64,000 bases of DNA from Sinorhizobium fredii USDA 257 (GCF_000265205.3 NC_018000.1:1674001-1738000); one strand, 5' to 3'; shown: positions 17,378 to 27,777, counted from the first letter of the stretch. Numbers and translations are program-made. Notes: generated by a model not told the origin, from the letters alone.

Positions 17378-18571
17378 TCAGCCGTGCGAGGGGACACCCG
17401 AGGCAAGAAGGGTGCGGCCTCGTATCAGCAAGTAGATGGCCGGCGCTGCGGCAATGCAGATTGCTGCCACCGCCGACCATGCTAACGAGGCGATCCATGC
17501 ACTGGAAGAGGGTGAAGTCGACGCCCGCCTGTCTCGGATCCGACCAGCCCATGAATTGCGAATAGAGGGCGACGAAGCCGAGTGCCATAACGCCCGACGA
17601 GGAGAGAATTGCGACGCCGATGACGATCGATTTCGGCGCGCTGCCCGTGAAATCGAAGGAGGCGAGGGCAAGAAGCATGGCGGTCTGCAGCAGAATGGCC
17701 AGTGTCAGCACAAAATTCGCGCCGAGAAGACGGACCGCCGCACCGCCGATCAGCGCCCCGGCAAGACCTACCACCATGCTGCCGAAGCCGTTCAGAACGC
17801 CGACAGTCGCGAGATCGAAGCCATTAGTCGATGAGGAAGGGGCCGAGCATCGAGAGCCCCCATTTCTGCGCGGCGACGTAGACTGCCGCCACCACGAGGC
17901 CCTTGCAAACCGCCGGGCGCTTCAGCGCGGCGACCAGCGATGGCGCATGATTGCGCACCTCAAGAGCGCCTCGTGTCGCAGGCCCGAAGGCGAAAGGCAG
18001 ACCGAGGAGGAAAACGACGCCTGCCATGAAAAAGACTGCGGCGACCAGCCGTAGCGGTCGACGAGGACGAGAAAAAGCCCCGCGCCGATCGCCGAGCCGA
18101 GATAGGCGCCTCCCACCTGGGTGGTATTGCCCCAGCCGTGGTGTTCCTTGGCGAGCGTCTCCACCGCATAGCCGTCGCAGGCGATGTCGACCGTCGATGT
18201 TACGAAGGCGACGAGGATGAGTGAGACCAGCACCGGCATCAGCGGCGAAAGACCGGTAAGCCCGATGACAACAAGGCCGGCGGCGCAAAGCCAACCGCCG
18301 ACGGCGACGATGACGCGCAACCGGTTGCGGCCGACACGCGGCAATCGAAACCGTTCCACATAGGGCGCCCAAAGGAACTTCAGCGCCCACGGCAGCACGG
18401 TGAGATAGACGAGGCCTATCTGATCGAGGGCAGCCCCTGGTTGCGCAGCACGGTCGGCAGGCCGAGCATGGTCAGCCCGCCAATGACGCTCTGGGCGACA
18501 TAGAGGCCGCCGACCGTGAGAAAGACCACGGCCGGCGAATCGCGTGCGGAAGTAGCGTCGAGCGCCAGCAT
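17378..18571 (-). pseudogene. RhtX/FptX-like siderophore MFS importer, four frameshifts
   Basis: A major facilitator of the RhtX/FptX type, which carries ferric siderophores over the inner membrane, can be read only by changing frame four times. It begins [20 protein letters not shown], overlapping the receptor stop (TGATG). Shifts fall near 18415 (a base lost in the SDQIGLVYL region), 18040 (after LVDRYGW), 17820 (an extra T after FLID, followed by NGFDLATVGVLNG) and 17455 (before AAICIAAAPAIYLL). All pieces are collinear and in the right order, and none of the shifts is in a long homopolymer. The receptor upstream is intact, so its cargo would need another inner-membrane route. Poor base quality is the main alternative. 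Confidence 0.8.
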
Positions 18572-20724
18572 CAGAAGCGGTAGCGCACGCTGCCGACGAC
18601 CTTGCGGCCCTCGTCGAAATAGCAGAAGCCGGTGGTGCATATCTGCTTCACCTCGTCCAGGAGGTTGGTGGCGTTGACCTGCAGGCGGACGCCGTCCATA
18701 GACGGATTGAGCTTTCCGAGATCGTAGCGCAGCGATGCATCGACGAAGGTGCGCGCCTCGTTGTCGAGCACCGGCGTGTTCTGGTTGTCGCCGAAGCTGG
18801 AGCCGAGATACCGGACGCCGGCGCCCATCCCCAGACCTTCCAGCGCGCCGCTCTGGAATTCGTAATCCGCCCAGAGCGAGAATGTGTGGTAGGGCGTGGA
18901 GTTCAGCTGGTTGCCCTCTGTCTCGGCAGTGAGCTTGGTGATTTTGACGTCGTTGTAGGAATAGGCGGCAATCAGGCTTAGGCCGTTGTCGAGCGAAGCG
19001 GTCGCTTCCAGTTCAAACCCGCGGGACCTCAAATCGAGCTGGCGCAGCAGGTTCACGCCGGAAGAGGTCTCGTAAACAGAGGCGTTCTCCTGGTCGATGT
19101 TGAAGAGCGACGCGGTGATCAGTGCGTTGTGATCCGGCAGCGCGTATTTGACACCGACCTCGACCTGCTCGCCGATCGTTGGCTTGGCCTGCTGCGAAGC
19201 GCCGCCGGTCGCCAGGATCACGCCCGGATTGGCGACGAAGGACGTGCCGTAACTGACATAGGGCATGACGTTCCACGGCGTCACGTAGCCAAGCCCAATG
19301 CGCCCGGTCGTCTCGCTGTCGTCGCGCGAATAGTGCGCGAAACCGGCGAAACTATCGGTGGTGAACTCGCTGTTTAGCCAGTCGTGGCGCAGGCCCGCCA
19401 TCAGCCGCCAAGCGCCATATTCGATCTGGTCTTGAGCGTAGATGCCAACCGAGTTCTGCCGCTGGGTCTCCTTGTAGGTGGTCTCCGGCACGTAGGTAAA
19501 ATCGTCCGTGAAGAGATCCGGTCCGGATCCCTGCAGCGACTTGTACTTCATGTAACTGTGGTCGACGCCGGTAATGAGCTGGTGGTCGAGCGCGCCGGTT
19601 TCGAAGTCGGTCTTGAGATAGGTGTCCGACGCAACGCCGCTGTTGTCTTCGTTCACGATGCCCGGAAAATCCGCGTAGACCCATTCCTGCTGCGTCGACA
19701 GATCCGAGAATCGCAGTTTGTGATAGAGCGTCACGTTGTCGGAAAGCGCATGCTCCAGCTCGTAGCCGATGCGCGCTTGCTCCTGGTCGAAATCGTTGAA
19801 ACGCTCATCGCCGCCATAGACGGGTGTGGCGCCGATCGACGTGCCGGCCGGGCCGTACCGGTTGATGTAGCCCCAGGTGCCGCCCGTCGTCGAATCCATG
19901 TACTCGCCGAGCACGGTCAGCTTCGTGCCCTCGTCCGGCTGCCAGGTCATGGCAGGGGCAATGAAGAGACGGTCGTCCTTGATGGCGCTGATCTCGCTGC
20001 GTGCATCGCGGGCAAGACCGGTCAGGCGGTAGAGCACCGTGTTCTCCGCATCGACCGGACCCGAGAAATCGAACGCGCCCTGCACGCGGCCGTAGGAGCC
20101 ATACTGCATCTCGACCTCGCGGAACTGTTCCTCCGTCGGCCGCTTCGAGATGATGTCGACGATACCGGCGGAGCTGCTCGCGCCATAGATCGATGTTGCC
20201 GGGCCGCGCAGGATGCTGATCGCCTCGACGCCATAGGGTTCCAGGCGAAAGAGGCCGTTCGGGCTGCTGATCTGCCGCAGACCGTCACGGAAGATACCGG
20301 TATAGGTGAGGTCGATGCCGCGCACCTTGAAGGCGTCGAAGCGGGGTTCGGCGCCGTACTGGCCGATTCGCACGCCGGGCGTGTAGCTCACCGCCTCGCT
20401 GAGGTTCTGCGGCTTACGGTCGTCGAGCTGCTTGCGGCTGACTGTGGACATCGATTGGGGAGTCTCGGCTACCGGCGTATCGGTCTTGGTGGCCGTGCGG
20501 CCGGACTTGGCGACATAGCCCTCCGTCTCGACGACACCCTCCACGCCCTCGGTGCCTTCGCCACCTTGGACGACCAGCGTCTGCAGCGCCGTCGCGCCAT
20601 CGCTCGCGGCCGCAGGCGAGGCGGTCTGCGCCTGCGCGAAAGCGATGCCGAAGAGCGTTGATGCGCCTGCAAGCGCAGTGGTTGCGGCGAGCCTCCGTAC
20701 GCCGCTGAGTGATGTCGATGTCAT
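18571..20724 (-). CDS. TonB-dependent siderophore receptor (FhuA/FoxA type)
   Basis: An outer-membrane gated barrel of 717 residues for a ferric siderophore. A signal peptide runs from [20 protein letters not shown] to about residue 33. The plug domain has [15 protein letters not shown] and GRVQGAF-type segments with the typical [20 protein letters not shown] stretch. The barrel then runs to a terminal Phe ([10 protein letters not shown]). ATG 20724 is preceded by AAAAGGG; a longer frame to 20802 is not protein-like. An iron box lies 82 bases upstream. It is translationally coupled to a decayed MFS importer. The siderophore cannot be named. Confidence 0.93.
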   Translation of the reverse strand: MTSTSLSGVRRLAATTALAGASTLFGIAFAQAQTASPAAASDGATALQTLVVQGGEGTEGVEGVVETEGYVAKSGRTATKTDTPVAETPQSMSTVSRKQLDDRKPQNLSEAVSYTPGVRIGQYGAEPRFDAFKVRGIDLTYTGIFRDGLRQISSPNGLFRLEPYGVEAISILRGPATSIYGASSSAGIVDIISKRPTEEQFREVEMQYGSYGRVQGAFDFSGPVDAENTVLYRLTGLARDARSEISAIKDDRLFIAPAMTWQPDEGTKLTVLGEYMDSTTGGTWGYINRYGPAGTSIGATPVYGGDERFNDFDQEQARIGYELEHALSDNVTLYHKLRFSDLSTQQEWVYADFPGIVNEDNSGVASDTYLKTDFETGALDHQLITGVDHSYMKYKSLQGSGPDLFTDDFTYVPETTYKETQRQNSVGIYAQDQIEYGAWRLMAGLRHDWLNSEFTTDSFAGFAHYSRDDSETTGRIGLGYVTPWNVMPYVSYGTSFVANPGVILATGGASQQAKPTIGEQVEVGVKYALPDHNALITASLFNIDQENASVYETSSGVNLLRQLDLRSRGFELEATASLDNGLSLIAAYSYNDVKITKLTAETEGNQLNSTPYHTFSLWADYEFQSGALEGLGMGAGVRYLGSSFGDNQNTPVLDNEARTFVDASLRYDLGKLNPSMDGVRLQVNATNLLDEVKQICTTGFCYFDEGRKVVGSVRYRF

Positions 20725-21075
20725 GGTGGCCCTTTTCCGAATTCCAGGCACGCGCCTGCCCATCGTCCGCCTGGATGTCCCCCGAGACGGCCGCGCAAGC
20801 ATTGTTGAGTAAATAATTCATGTTTCCGATAAGAGAAAACTGCCCGCCATGCAATGCCGGATTTCGAAAAACCTCAATGGAAATTGGGGGGAGAATCGCT
20901 GCGTCGCGACTGTCACGCACACCGGTGCCACGCCACAGCTTGGAGGTCGTCGGAAGGCAGAGGCTTCGCGCCTCAATCCGCCCGAGGTGGTGAATCGGAG
21001 CGGCAGGGCTGCCGGCTACGGATTTCGCGCCCGGACCGACGCGTGCCTGCCCGGGCCACGCTTGAAGGCAGCCGG
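20725..21075. other. Upstream region of the siderophore receptor
   Basis: A 351-base gap between the receptor start and the end of ggt, both on the minus strand. It holds the iron box at 20806-20820 in an A/T-rich stretch (20800-20850) that probably contains the receptor promoter. In the remaining 200 bases towards ggt I see no gene and no clear terminator. Confidence 0.5.
20806..20820 (-). promoter_or_regulatory. RirA-type iron-responsive box (TGA-N9-TCA)
   Basis: A perfect TGA-N9-TCA motif with an A/T-only core except one base, the rhizobial iron-responsive (IRO) consensus bound by RirA under iron sufficiency. It lies 82 bases upstream of the siderophore receptor start, a sensible place for repression. 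Confidence 0.6.
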
Positions 21076-22821
21076 CTAATACCCCCTCGCCGCGCCAGCG
21101 CCGATGCGGCTGTCGGCGGCGCCGTTGTAGCGGGCGCCACCGCCGGCCCCGATCTCGCCCATACTCTCGCCGCCGACGAGGATACCGGTCGCCTGTCCCC
21201 AGATCGTCCAGTTCTCGTCGATCTTGACGTCGTGGCCCATAGCCGAGAGCAGCTTCAGTGTGTCGGGCGAAAGCGCATAGGGCTCCATGAATACCTTGTC
21301 CGGCAGCCATTGGTGGTGGAGGCGCGGCGCGTCGACCGCTTCCTGGATATTCATGCCGTGATCGATGACGTTGAGGATCGCCTCCAGCGTGATGGTGATG
21401 ATGCGTGCGCCGCCGGGACTGCCGATCACCATGAAGGGCTTGCCGTCCTTGGAAATGATCGTCGGGCTCATCGAGGAAAGCGGCGTCTTGCCGGGCGCGA
21501 TCGCATTCGCCTCGCCCTGCACGAGGCCGTAGAGATTGGGCGCGCCGGGCTTGGCGGTGAAGTCGTCCATCTCGTTGTTGAGAAGGATTCCGGTTCCAGG
21601 CGCCACTACGCCGGCGCCGAACGAGCCGTTCAGCGTATAGGTGACGGCGACCGCATTTCCCTCGTCATCGATGATGGAATAGTGCGTCGTTTCCTTGCTT
21701 TCGCCGAAACCCGCCGGCATCAGCACCTCAGAGACGCCGGCCTTGAACGGGTCGATCTTGTCGCGGATCTCCTTGGCATAGGCCTTGTCGACCAGCTTGG
21801 CGACGGGGTTCTCGACGAAGTCGGGGTCGCCGAGCGCCGTGTTGCGATCGACATAGGCATGCCGCATCGCCTCGATCATCGCATGCACCGTCTCGGCCGA
21901 GCCGTAGCCGAGATAGGAGAGCGGATAGCCTTCGAGGATGTTGAGGATCTCGCAGATGATCACGCCGCCCGAGGAAGGCGGCGGCGAGGAGACGATGTCG
22001 TAGCCGCGGTAATTGCACTTCACCGGCTCCAACTCGCGCACTTGATATTGCTCGAAATCCTTCTTGGCGAGGATGCCGCCCTTCTCCGCGCTCGCCTTGA
22101 CGATCTGATCGGCGATCGCGCCCTTGTAGAAGGCGTCCGGCCCCTTCTCGGCGATGCTCGCAAGCGAGGCGGCGAGATCGGCTTGGACCAGCCTGTCGCC
22201 GACCGCAAAGGACTTGCCGTCAGCCTTGAGGAAGATTGCCGCCGCGGCCGGGTCCTTGGCCAGCCGCTCGGTTTTGCCGATGAAGGAATCGACATCGCCC
22301 TGCTCCAGCTCGAAACCTTCGCGCGCCAGCGTTATCGCCGGCTCGATGAGCTCCTTCAGCGGCCGCGTGCCGTAGCGGCTGCGGGCGAACTCGAAGCCCG
22401 CCACCGGACCCGGCACGCCGACGGCGAGATAGCCGTCGGTGCTCCGGCCCTTGACGAGGCTACCCTTGTCGTCAAGGTACATCGTCTTCGTCGCGGCAAG
22501 CGGAGCGCGCTCGCGGAAATCGAGAAAGGTCGTCTTTCCGTCCTTGAAACGGATGGTCATGAAGCCGCCGCCGCCGATATTGCCGGCGGTCGGATAGACG
22601 ACGGCCAGCGCATAGCCGACGGCGACTGCCGCATCGACCGCATTGCCGCCCTTCTTGAGGACTTCGACACCGATGTCGGAGGCGAGATGCTGGGCGGTGA
22701 CCACCATGCCATGCTCGGCCTTGACGGGCTCTGGGGAAGCGGCGCGGCCCATCTGCGGCGAGACCGTACCGCATGCGAGAAACAGGGCAAAGGACAGGCT
22801 CTTCAAGGCGGAACTGCGCAT
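21076..22821 (-). CDS. ggt: Gamma-glutamyltransferase
   Basis: Periplasmic enzyme that hydrolyses glutathione and transfers its gamma-glutamyl group. It is made as a 581-residue precursor with a signal peptide (MRSSALKSLSFALFLACG). It should self-cleave before the nucleophile threonine in ETTHYSIIDDEGNAVAVT (about residue 380) into large and small chains. The small chain has GSFGAGVVAPGTGILLNNEM and GSPGGARI, which bind the glutamyl moiety. It appears to be a single-gene unit between the siderophore receptor and a molybdoenzyme, with no obvious functional link to either. Confidence 0.95.
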   Translation of the reverse strand: MRSSALKSLSFALFLACGTVSPQMGRAASPEPVKAEHGMVVTAQHLASDIGVEVLKKGGNAVDAAVAVGYALAVVYPTAGNIGGGGFMTIRFKDGKTTFLDFRERAPLAATKTMYLDDKGSLVKGRSTDGYLAVGVPGPVAGFEFARSRYGTRPLKELIEPAITLAREGFELEQGDVDSFIGKTERLAKDPAAAAIFLKADGKSFAVGDRLVQADLAASLASIAEKGPDAFYKGAIADQIVKASAEKGGILAKKDFEQYQVRELEPVKCNYRGYDIVSSPPPSSGGVIICEILNILEGYPLSYLGYGSAETVHAMIEAMRHAYVDRNTALGDPDFVENPVAKLVDKAYAKEIRDKIDPFKAGVSEVLMPAGFGESKETTHYSIIDDEGNAVAVTYTLNGSFGAGVVAPGTGILLNNEMDDFTAKPGAPNLYGLVQGEANAIAPGKTPLSSMSPTIISKDGKPFMVIGSPGGARIITITLEAILNVIDHGMNIQEAVDAPRLHHQWLPDKVFMEPYALSPDTLKLLSAMGHDVKIDENWTIWGQATGILVGGESMGEIGAGGGARYNGAADSRIGAGAARGY

Positions 22822-22946
22822 GCTTTCCTCCTGGACTGGCGTGGGACTACGGAAAAAGCGCGGAGTTGTCCGCCTGCGTCCCGCTTGTCCAACTATTGGG
22901 CTATTCGATGATGAAGTGTAGCATCAGGCGTTGCAGTCAAGTCCCC

Positions 22947-23609
22947 TCAATCGCCGGAATACCGTTCCTCGAGCCAGGGATCGCCGCGCATGTGATAGCC
23001 GTTCCGCTCCCAGAATCCGGCCGTGTCGCGGCTGCGAAAATCGATACGGGTCAGCCATTTGGCGCTTTTCCAGAGATAAAGATGCGGCACGACGAGGCGC
23101 ATCGGCCCGCCATGCGACCGGGTGATCGGCGCGCCTTCCCAGGTCGTCGCAAGGATTGCGTCTTCGGCGGCGAAATCGGCAAGCGGCAGGTTGGTCGAAT
23201 AGCCGTCGAAGCTCGTCAGCATGACGTATTCCGCCTCCGTCTTCGGCATTACCCGGTCGAGAAGGTCGCGCGTCGAGACCCCCTGCCAGCGATTGTCGTA
23301 GCGCGACCAGGTCGTCACGCAATGAATGTCGGAGAGGGTTTCGCTCTGCGGCAGCGATTGGAAGGCCGCCCAGTCGAGCGAAAGCGGGTGTTCGACCGCC
23401 CCGGTCACGTCGAGCCGCCACCTCTCGATCGCGATATGCGGCTGCTGCCCGAGATCGAGAACCGGCCAGTCCTTGACGAGGTGCTGGCCGGGCGGCAGGC
23501 GCTCGGTTTGGGGGCGCGCCACCCGTCCGGTCAGGAACTTGCCGTCCGCCGCCCAGCGTCGTTTTGTAGAGGTGAGTTTCGTCTCCGGTACCGGTTCGTC
23601 ATTGTCCAT
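22947..23609 (-). CDS. Sulfite oxidase-like molybdopterin oxidoreductase
   Basis: A 220-residue protein of the sulfite oxidase/MsrP catalytic-domain family. The molybdenum-ligand cysteine lies in DIHCVTTWSR (about residue 97). Cofactor-binding motifs follow: GGPMRLVVPHLYLWKSAKW and FWERNGYHMRGDPW. It has no signal peptide, Tat motif or haem domain, so unlike MsrP it is probably cytosolic and its electron partner is unknown. It appears to be transcribed alone. Confidence 0.88.
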   Translation of the reverse strand: MDNDEPVPETKLTSTKRRWAADGKFLTGRVARPQTERLPPGQHLVKDWPVLDLGQQPHIAIERWRLDVTGAVEHPLSLDWAAFQSLPQSETLSDIHCVTTWSRYDNRWQGVSTRDLLDRVMPKTEAEYVMLTSFDGYSTNLPLADFAAEDAILATTWEGAPITRSHGGPMRLVVPHLYLWKSAKWLTRIDFRSRDTAGFWERNGYHMRGDPWLEERYSGD

Positions 23610-24043
23610 GATGCACCCGCCGTCGCTTCCTCAAGTTGTGGCCGATTTGAGGCCCGGAATGCCGCCGCGTCAAGCAAGCCTTTCAGGCCAAATCGGCATC
23701 TACGCCTTTCGAGCTAAACCAAATGGGCGAGGCTTGGTTGACTATCGGCTTCCCCCATGACAGTCTTTGTTGCAGTGCAGCAAACTCGCTTTGTCGCATG
23801 GTTACCCTGCTTGGTGGAGGTTCACTCTCTTGCGGCCGGATGAACAGCCTTCCAAATCCCTGGCTACGCCCGCGTCGGCCCTGCGGCCATCGCTCAGGCA
23901 CGCCCCGAAATCGCAGGTTGCGCCGACCCGGCGCCGAGCGACCCAACAATTGCCGTCATTCTGGAGTTGATGCCTTTCGCCTCGCCCGTTCGGGTGGAGC
24001 GCCAGCGGTCACGACGAAACGTCTCTATGAAGGAGAACAGCGT
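23610..24043. other. Intergenic region upstream of the polysaccharide cluster
   Basis: A 434-base gap between two divergently transcribed genes (molybdoenzyme to the left, glycosyltransferase to the right). It should hold both promoters. I see no gene with protein-like composition, and no strong hairpin or repeat. Confidence 0.4.
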
Positions 24044-25129
24044 ATGAAGGTTCTGTTTGCCGGCGGAAACGGATATTATCCCGAATTCAGCGGCGGCGTT
24101 CAGTCGAGCACGCACCACCTCGTCCAGCAATTGCGCGAGCGTGGCCACGAGGCGGGGGTCCTGGCGGCTCTGTTCGGCGACGGCGTGTTCGGCTTCAAGC
24201 AGCGCGTCAAGCTTAAGTTGTCCGGAGAGCGCGGCGTGATGGACAGCTTTCCCGGCTATCCCGTCGTTCGCGCCTGGCACCCGTGGGAAGCGGCGGCCTT
24301 CGCCGTGAAGAAGCTGCAGCCCGATATCGCCGTTGTGCAGTGCCACAAATCCGTGCCGATCGGCAAGGCATTGCAGGTCCACAATGTGCCGCTGGTGATC
24401 TACCTGCGAAACGTCGAGTTTCACGAGCTCGCCGGCGATTTGCGCGAACTGACCTCTGCCTCCTACATCGCCAATTCGGAATTCACCGCCCGGGCCTACA
24501 AGGAGAAATTCGGCATTGATTCGGTCGTGATCCCGCCGACGATCAACCCCGAAACCTACACGACCCGGACGACACGCGACTATGTGACCTTCATCAACCC
24601 ATACAAGGAGAAGGGATTCGAGCTGGCGGTGCGGATCGCCGGACAATGCCCGGACATTCCCTTCCTCTTCGTCGAAAGCTGGAAGCTTTCCGACGACCAC
24701 CGGGCGGAAATCGAGAAGATCATTGCGCCCTTGAAGAATGTGCGGCTGGAAAGCCGCACCAGCGACATGAAGACCGTCTACGGCCGAACGAAGATCCTGC
24801 TTGCGCCGAGCAAATGGGAAGAGGCCTGGGGACGGGTGGCGTCCGAGGCCCATTGCAGCGGCATTCCGGTCGTCGGCTCGCGACGCGGAGGATTGCCGGA
24901 GGCAATCGGCGAAGGCGGTATCGTTCTCGACTATGATGCGCCGCTCGAAGATTGGACTGGCGCCATCGGGCGCCTGTGGAGCGACGATGGCGAATATCAG
25001 CGGCTGTCGCAGGCCGCCTCGGTTTTCGCCACGCGGCCGCTCATGCAGCCCACCCGGCAATTTGCGGCCTTCCTCGAGGTGCTCGAACGCGCCGCCGCGA
25101 GCCGCCCCGCTCAACTCAAGGCCTCTTGA
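24044..25129 (+). CDS. GT4-family glycosyltransferase
   Basis: A 361-residue GT-B fold transferase, probably adding a sugar to a lipid-linked repeat unit at the inner face of the membrane. The N-terminal MKVLFAGGNGYYPEFSGGVQ carries the glycine-rich acceptor loop. The C-terminal half has the GT4 donor motif in EAWGRVASEAHCSGIPVVGS and GGLPEAIGEGG. ATG 24044 has an AGGAGA site; the frame is open further upstream but that part is not protein-like. It leads a three-gene run with a second GT4 enzyme and a flippase. Confidence 0.88.
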   Translation: MKVLFAGGNGYYPEFSGGVQSSTHHLVQQLRERGHEAGVLAALFGDGVFGFKQRVKLKLSGERGVMDSFPGYPVVRAWHPWEAAAFAVKKLQPDIAVVQCHKSVPIGKALQVHNVPLVIYLRNVEFHELAGDLRELTSASYIANSEFTARAYKEKFGIDSVVIPPTINPETYTTRTTRDYVTFINPYKEKGFELAVRIAGQCPDIPFLFVESWKLSDDHRAEIEKIIAPLKNVRLESRTSDMKTVYGRTKILLAPSKWEEAWGRVASEAHCSGIPVVGSRRGGLPEAIGEGGIVLDYDAPLEDWTGAIGRLWSDDGEYQRLSQAASVFATRPLMQPTRQFAAFLEVLERAAASRPAQLKAS

Positions 25130-25135
25130 GACGGC

Positions 25136-26317
25136 ATGCGGGTCGGATTCGTCGTCGGTCAGTTTCCGATGCTTTCGGAAACCTTCGTCATCGGCCAGAT
25201 GGCCGGCCTGTTGCGGCGCGGCTTCGAGGTCGACGTCGTCTGCAACGGCATCTCGGATTACAATTTTGCGGATCGCCAGGAGGAACCGCTTGCGACGCTT
25301 CTGGCACGAACGCGTGACTGGTGGGGCCCGGCCGCGCGCCTTCGTCCGGCCATAGGCCGGCTGCCGCCGAAGCTCTACGACAAGGCCTCCACCGCGCTCG
25401 ACATCTCATCGGTCGCCAGACTGAATCAATGCGACGTCATCGTCGCCCATTTCGGCCACAATGGAGCCCGCGCCGCGCGCCTCAAGAAATGGAAACGGCT
25501 CGCCCCGCCGATCGTGACGATCTTCCACGGCTATGACGTCGGCGTGCCGCTCAAGGAGCGAGATCTCGACCGCTATAACGACCTGTTCGAGCAGGGCGCA
25601 CTCAACCTGACGGTAAACGACTATTTTCGCCGCGTGCTCATCCAGGCGGGGGCGCCGGAGGCGAAGGTCGCCGTCCACCATATGGGGATCGACCTCAAGA
25701 AGATCCCCTATGAATGGAAATCCTGGCGCGGCGCGACACTGCAATTGGTTTCCGTTTGCCGGCTGGCGGAGAAGAAGGGCGTGGAATACGCGCTTCGGGC
25801 GCTGGCCCGGCTACACGCGGACGCGCCGGCACTCGACTGGCACTACAGGATCATCGGCGACGGCCCGCTCCGGCCGCAGCTCGAAGCGCTTGCCTCCGAA
25901 CTCGGTATCGCCGGGCAGGTCTCCTTCCTCGGCAGCCTCCCTCACCAGGAGGTCAAGGAATGGCTGCGGCGCTCGCACGCCTTCGTCCTGCCGAGCGTCA
26001 CCGCCCCGAACGGCGACGTCGAGGGCATACCGGTGGCGCTGATGGAGGCGATGGCCGCCGGGCTGACGGTGGTGAGTTCCACCCATTCGGGAATTCCCGA
26101 ACTGATCGAGGACCGGAAGACGGGCTTTCTCGCCGCCGAAAGGGACGTCGAGACGCTGGCGAACCGGCTGCGCTTCATCGCCGAGCACCCGGACGACTGC
26201 GAGCGCATCGCTGCGGAGGCCAGACGAAAAGTCGGGGCCGAGTTCGACATGGAGGCCCTCGACGATGATTTCGCCGCAATCCTTAGTCGATTCTCCAGAT
26301 CGAGGCTTGCTGCTTGA
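25136..26317 (+). CDS. GT4-family glycosyltransferase (WcaL-like)
   Basis: A 393-residue GT4 enzyme resembling colanic-acid WcaL-type transferases. It opens MRVGFVVGQFPMLSETFVIG, has an acceptor-side HFGHNGARAARLK and a mid HGYDVGVPL, and the donor motif EGIPVALMEAMAAGLTVVSS followed by SGIPELIEDRKTGFLA. It starts six bases after the previous glycosyltransferase, and its stop overlaps the flippase start, so the three form one operon. Sugar specificity cannot be read. Confidence 0.88.
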   Translation: MRVGFVVGQFPMLSETFVIGQMAGLLRRGFEVDVVCNGISDYNFADRQEEPLATLLARTRDWWGPAARLRPAIGRLPPKLYDKASTALDISSVARLNQCDVIVAHFGHNGARAARLKKWKRLAPPIVTIFHGYDVGVPLKERDLDRYNDLFEQGALNLTVNDYFRRVLIQAGAPEAKVAVHHMGIDLKKIPYEWKSWRGATLQLVSVCRLAEKKGVEYALRALARLHADAPALDWHYRIIGDGPLRPQLEALASELGIAGQVSFLGSLPHQEVKEWLRRSHAFVLPSVTAPNGDVEGIPVALMEAMAAGLTVVSSTHSGIPELIEDRKTGFLAAERDVETLANRLRFIAEHPDDCERIAAEARRKVGAEFDMEALDDDFAAILSRFSRSRLAA

Positions 26318-27777
26318 ATAAAGAAAACATTCAGTTCGGCCGCGTCGCCCTTCGCGGCGGGCTGGTGACCGGCGGCGCACAGGTCGTGCGCATGGTCATC
26401 CAGTTCGTCTCGGTCGTCGTGCTCGCCCGCTTGCTGGCGCCGGAGGATTTCGGCCTCGTCGCCTCGGTGAGCCCCATCGTCGCCTTCGTCGGGCTCTTCC
26501 AGAATCTCGGCCTGCAGCAGGCGGTCATCCAGCGCAAGGAGATCGGCGAAAGAGAGCTCAACCAGGTCTTCTGGATCAGCACCCTCGTCGGCCTCGTCTG
26601 CACCCTCGTGGTCGTCGCCCTTTCGCCCGCCGTGGCCGCCTTCTACAGCGACCAGCGGATGACGGCGATCGCCATTGCCGCGGCGCTGCCGCTGCTGCTC
26701 GGCAGCCTCGCAGCCCTGCCGCTCGCGCTCATGAACCGGCATCTCAAGTTCGGGCAATTGGCGCTCAACGACGTCTATGCGGCGGTCGTGGGGCTGCTGG
26801 TCACCGCCACGGCCGCCTATTTCGGCATGGGCTACTGGTCGCTGGTGATCGGCCCGGCGGCGTCGGCCGCCGTAGCGCTTCTTGCGGCCTGGTGGGCGAC
26901 GCGATGGATGCCCGGCCGGCCGGCGTTCAGGATCGACCGCGACATCATCTCCTTCGGCGCCAATCTCACTGGCTTCAATCTTGTCAATTTCTTCTCGCGC
27001 AATCTCGACAACATCCTGATCGGCAAGTTCTCCGGACCGGTCGAGCTCGGTTACTACGACCGCGCCTACAAGCTCCTGCTCTTCCCGCTGCAGAACATCA
27101 CCCAGCCTTTGTCGCGCGTGATGATCCCGCTGATGAGCCACATCCAGGAGGACAAGGCGCGCTTTCGCGATATCTATCTGCGCACCAACTGGCTGCTGGC
27201 CGCGGTCACCATGCCCGGTATTGCGGCACTGACCTTGGCCGCAAAGCCGACCGTCAGCATCCTTTTCGGTGAGCAATGGCTACCGGTCGCGCCGATCTTC
27301 GCTTGGCTGGGGGTCGCCAGCCTCATGCAGCCGGTTTCGAGCACCACCGGCTGGATCTTCATCTGCCAGGGCGAGACGAAGACGATGTTCCGCTGGGGGA
27401 TCTATTCGTCGCTGACGACGGTGCTTTCCTTCGTCGTCGGCCTGCAATGGGGCGCGATCGGTGTCGCAGCCGCCTATGCGATCAGCGGCTACGTCCTGCG
27501 CGTCCCGGTGCTTGCCTGGCTCCTGCAGCGGGTCGGGCCGGTCTCGGCCAAGGACTTCCTTCTCGTCCAGGGTCTCTTTCTCATCTCGGCGCTCGCCGCC
27601 TGGATCTGCTACCGGCTGCTGCCGGACGTCCTGACCGGCAGCTCCGACTTCCTCGCCCTCGCCTCGGCGGTCTGCCTCAACTACGGGCTGGCGCTCCTGT
27701 TCGCGCTGGCCTTACGCCCGCCGCGCCAGGTCCTGTTCGACATCCTCTCGAAGGGGCTTGGCGCCCTTCGCCGATGA
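26314..27777 (+). CDS. Oligosaccharide flippase (Wzx/PST family)
   Basis: A 487-residue integral membrane protein with about 12-14 hydrophobic helices, of the polysaccharide transport (MOP superfamily) type that turns lipid-linked repeat units to the periplasmic face. The start GRVALRGGLVTGGAQVVRM and VVLARLLAPEDFGLVASV is typical of the family (compare ExoT, WzxC). It uses a TTG start overlapping the preceding stop (TTGA), consistent with tight coupling. The last 66 bases overlap, on the opposite strand, the end of a pyruvyltransferase gene. Confidence 0.87.
   Translation: MNKENIQFGRVALRGGLVTGGAQVVRMVIQFVSVVVLARLLAPEDFGLVASVSPIVAFVGLFQNLGLQQAVIQRKEIGERELNQVFWISTLVGLVCTLVVVALSPAVAAFYSDQRMTAIAIAAALPLLLGSLAALPLALMNRHLKFGQLALNDVYAAVVGLLVTATAAYFGMGYWSLVIGPAASAAVALLAAWWATRWMPGRPAFRIDRDIISFGANLTGFNLVNFFSRNLDNILIGKFSGPVELGYYDRAYKLLLFPLQNITQPLSRVMIPLMSHIQEDKARFRDIYLRTNWLLAAVTMPGIAALTLAAKPTVSILFGEQWLPVAPIFAWLGVASLMQPVSSTTGWIFICQGETKTMFRWGIYSSLTTVLSFVVGLQWGAIGVAAAYAISGYVLRVPVLAWLLQRVGPVSAKDFLLVQGLFLISALAAWICYRLLPDVLTGSSDFLALASAVCLNYGLALLFALALRPPRQVLFDILSKGLGALRR

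Noticed and set aside
20854..22911. A 685-codon open frame on the plus strand over ggt
   Set aside because: Antisense of a well-recognised gamma-glutamyltransferase; composition is typical of high-GC shadow frames.
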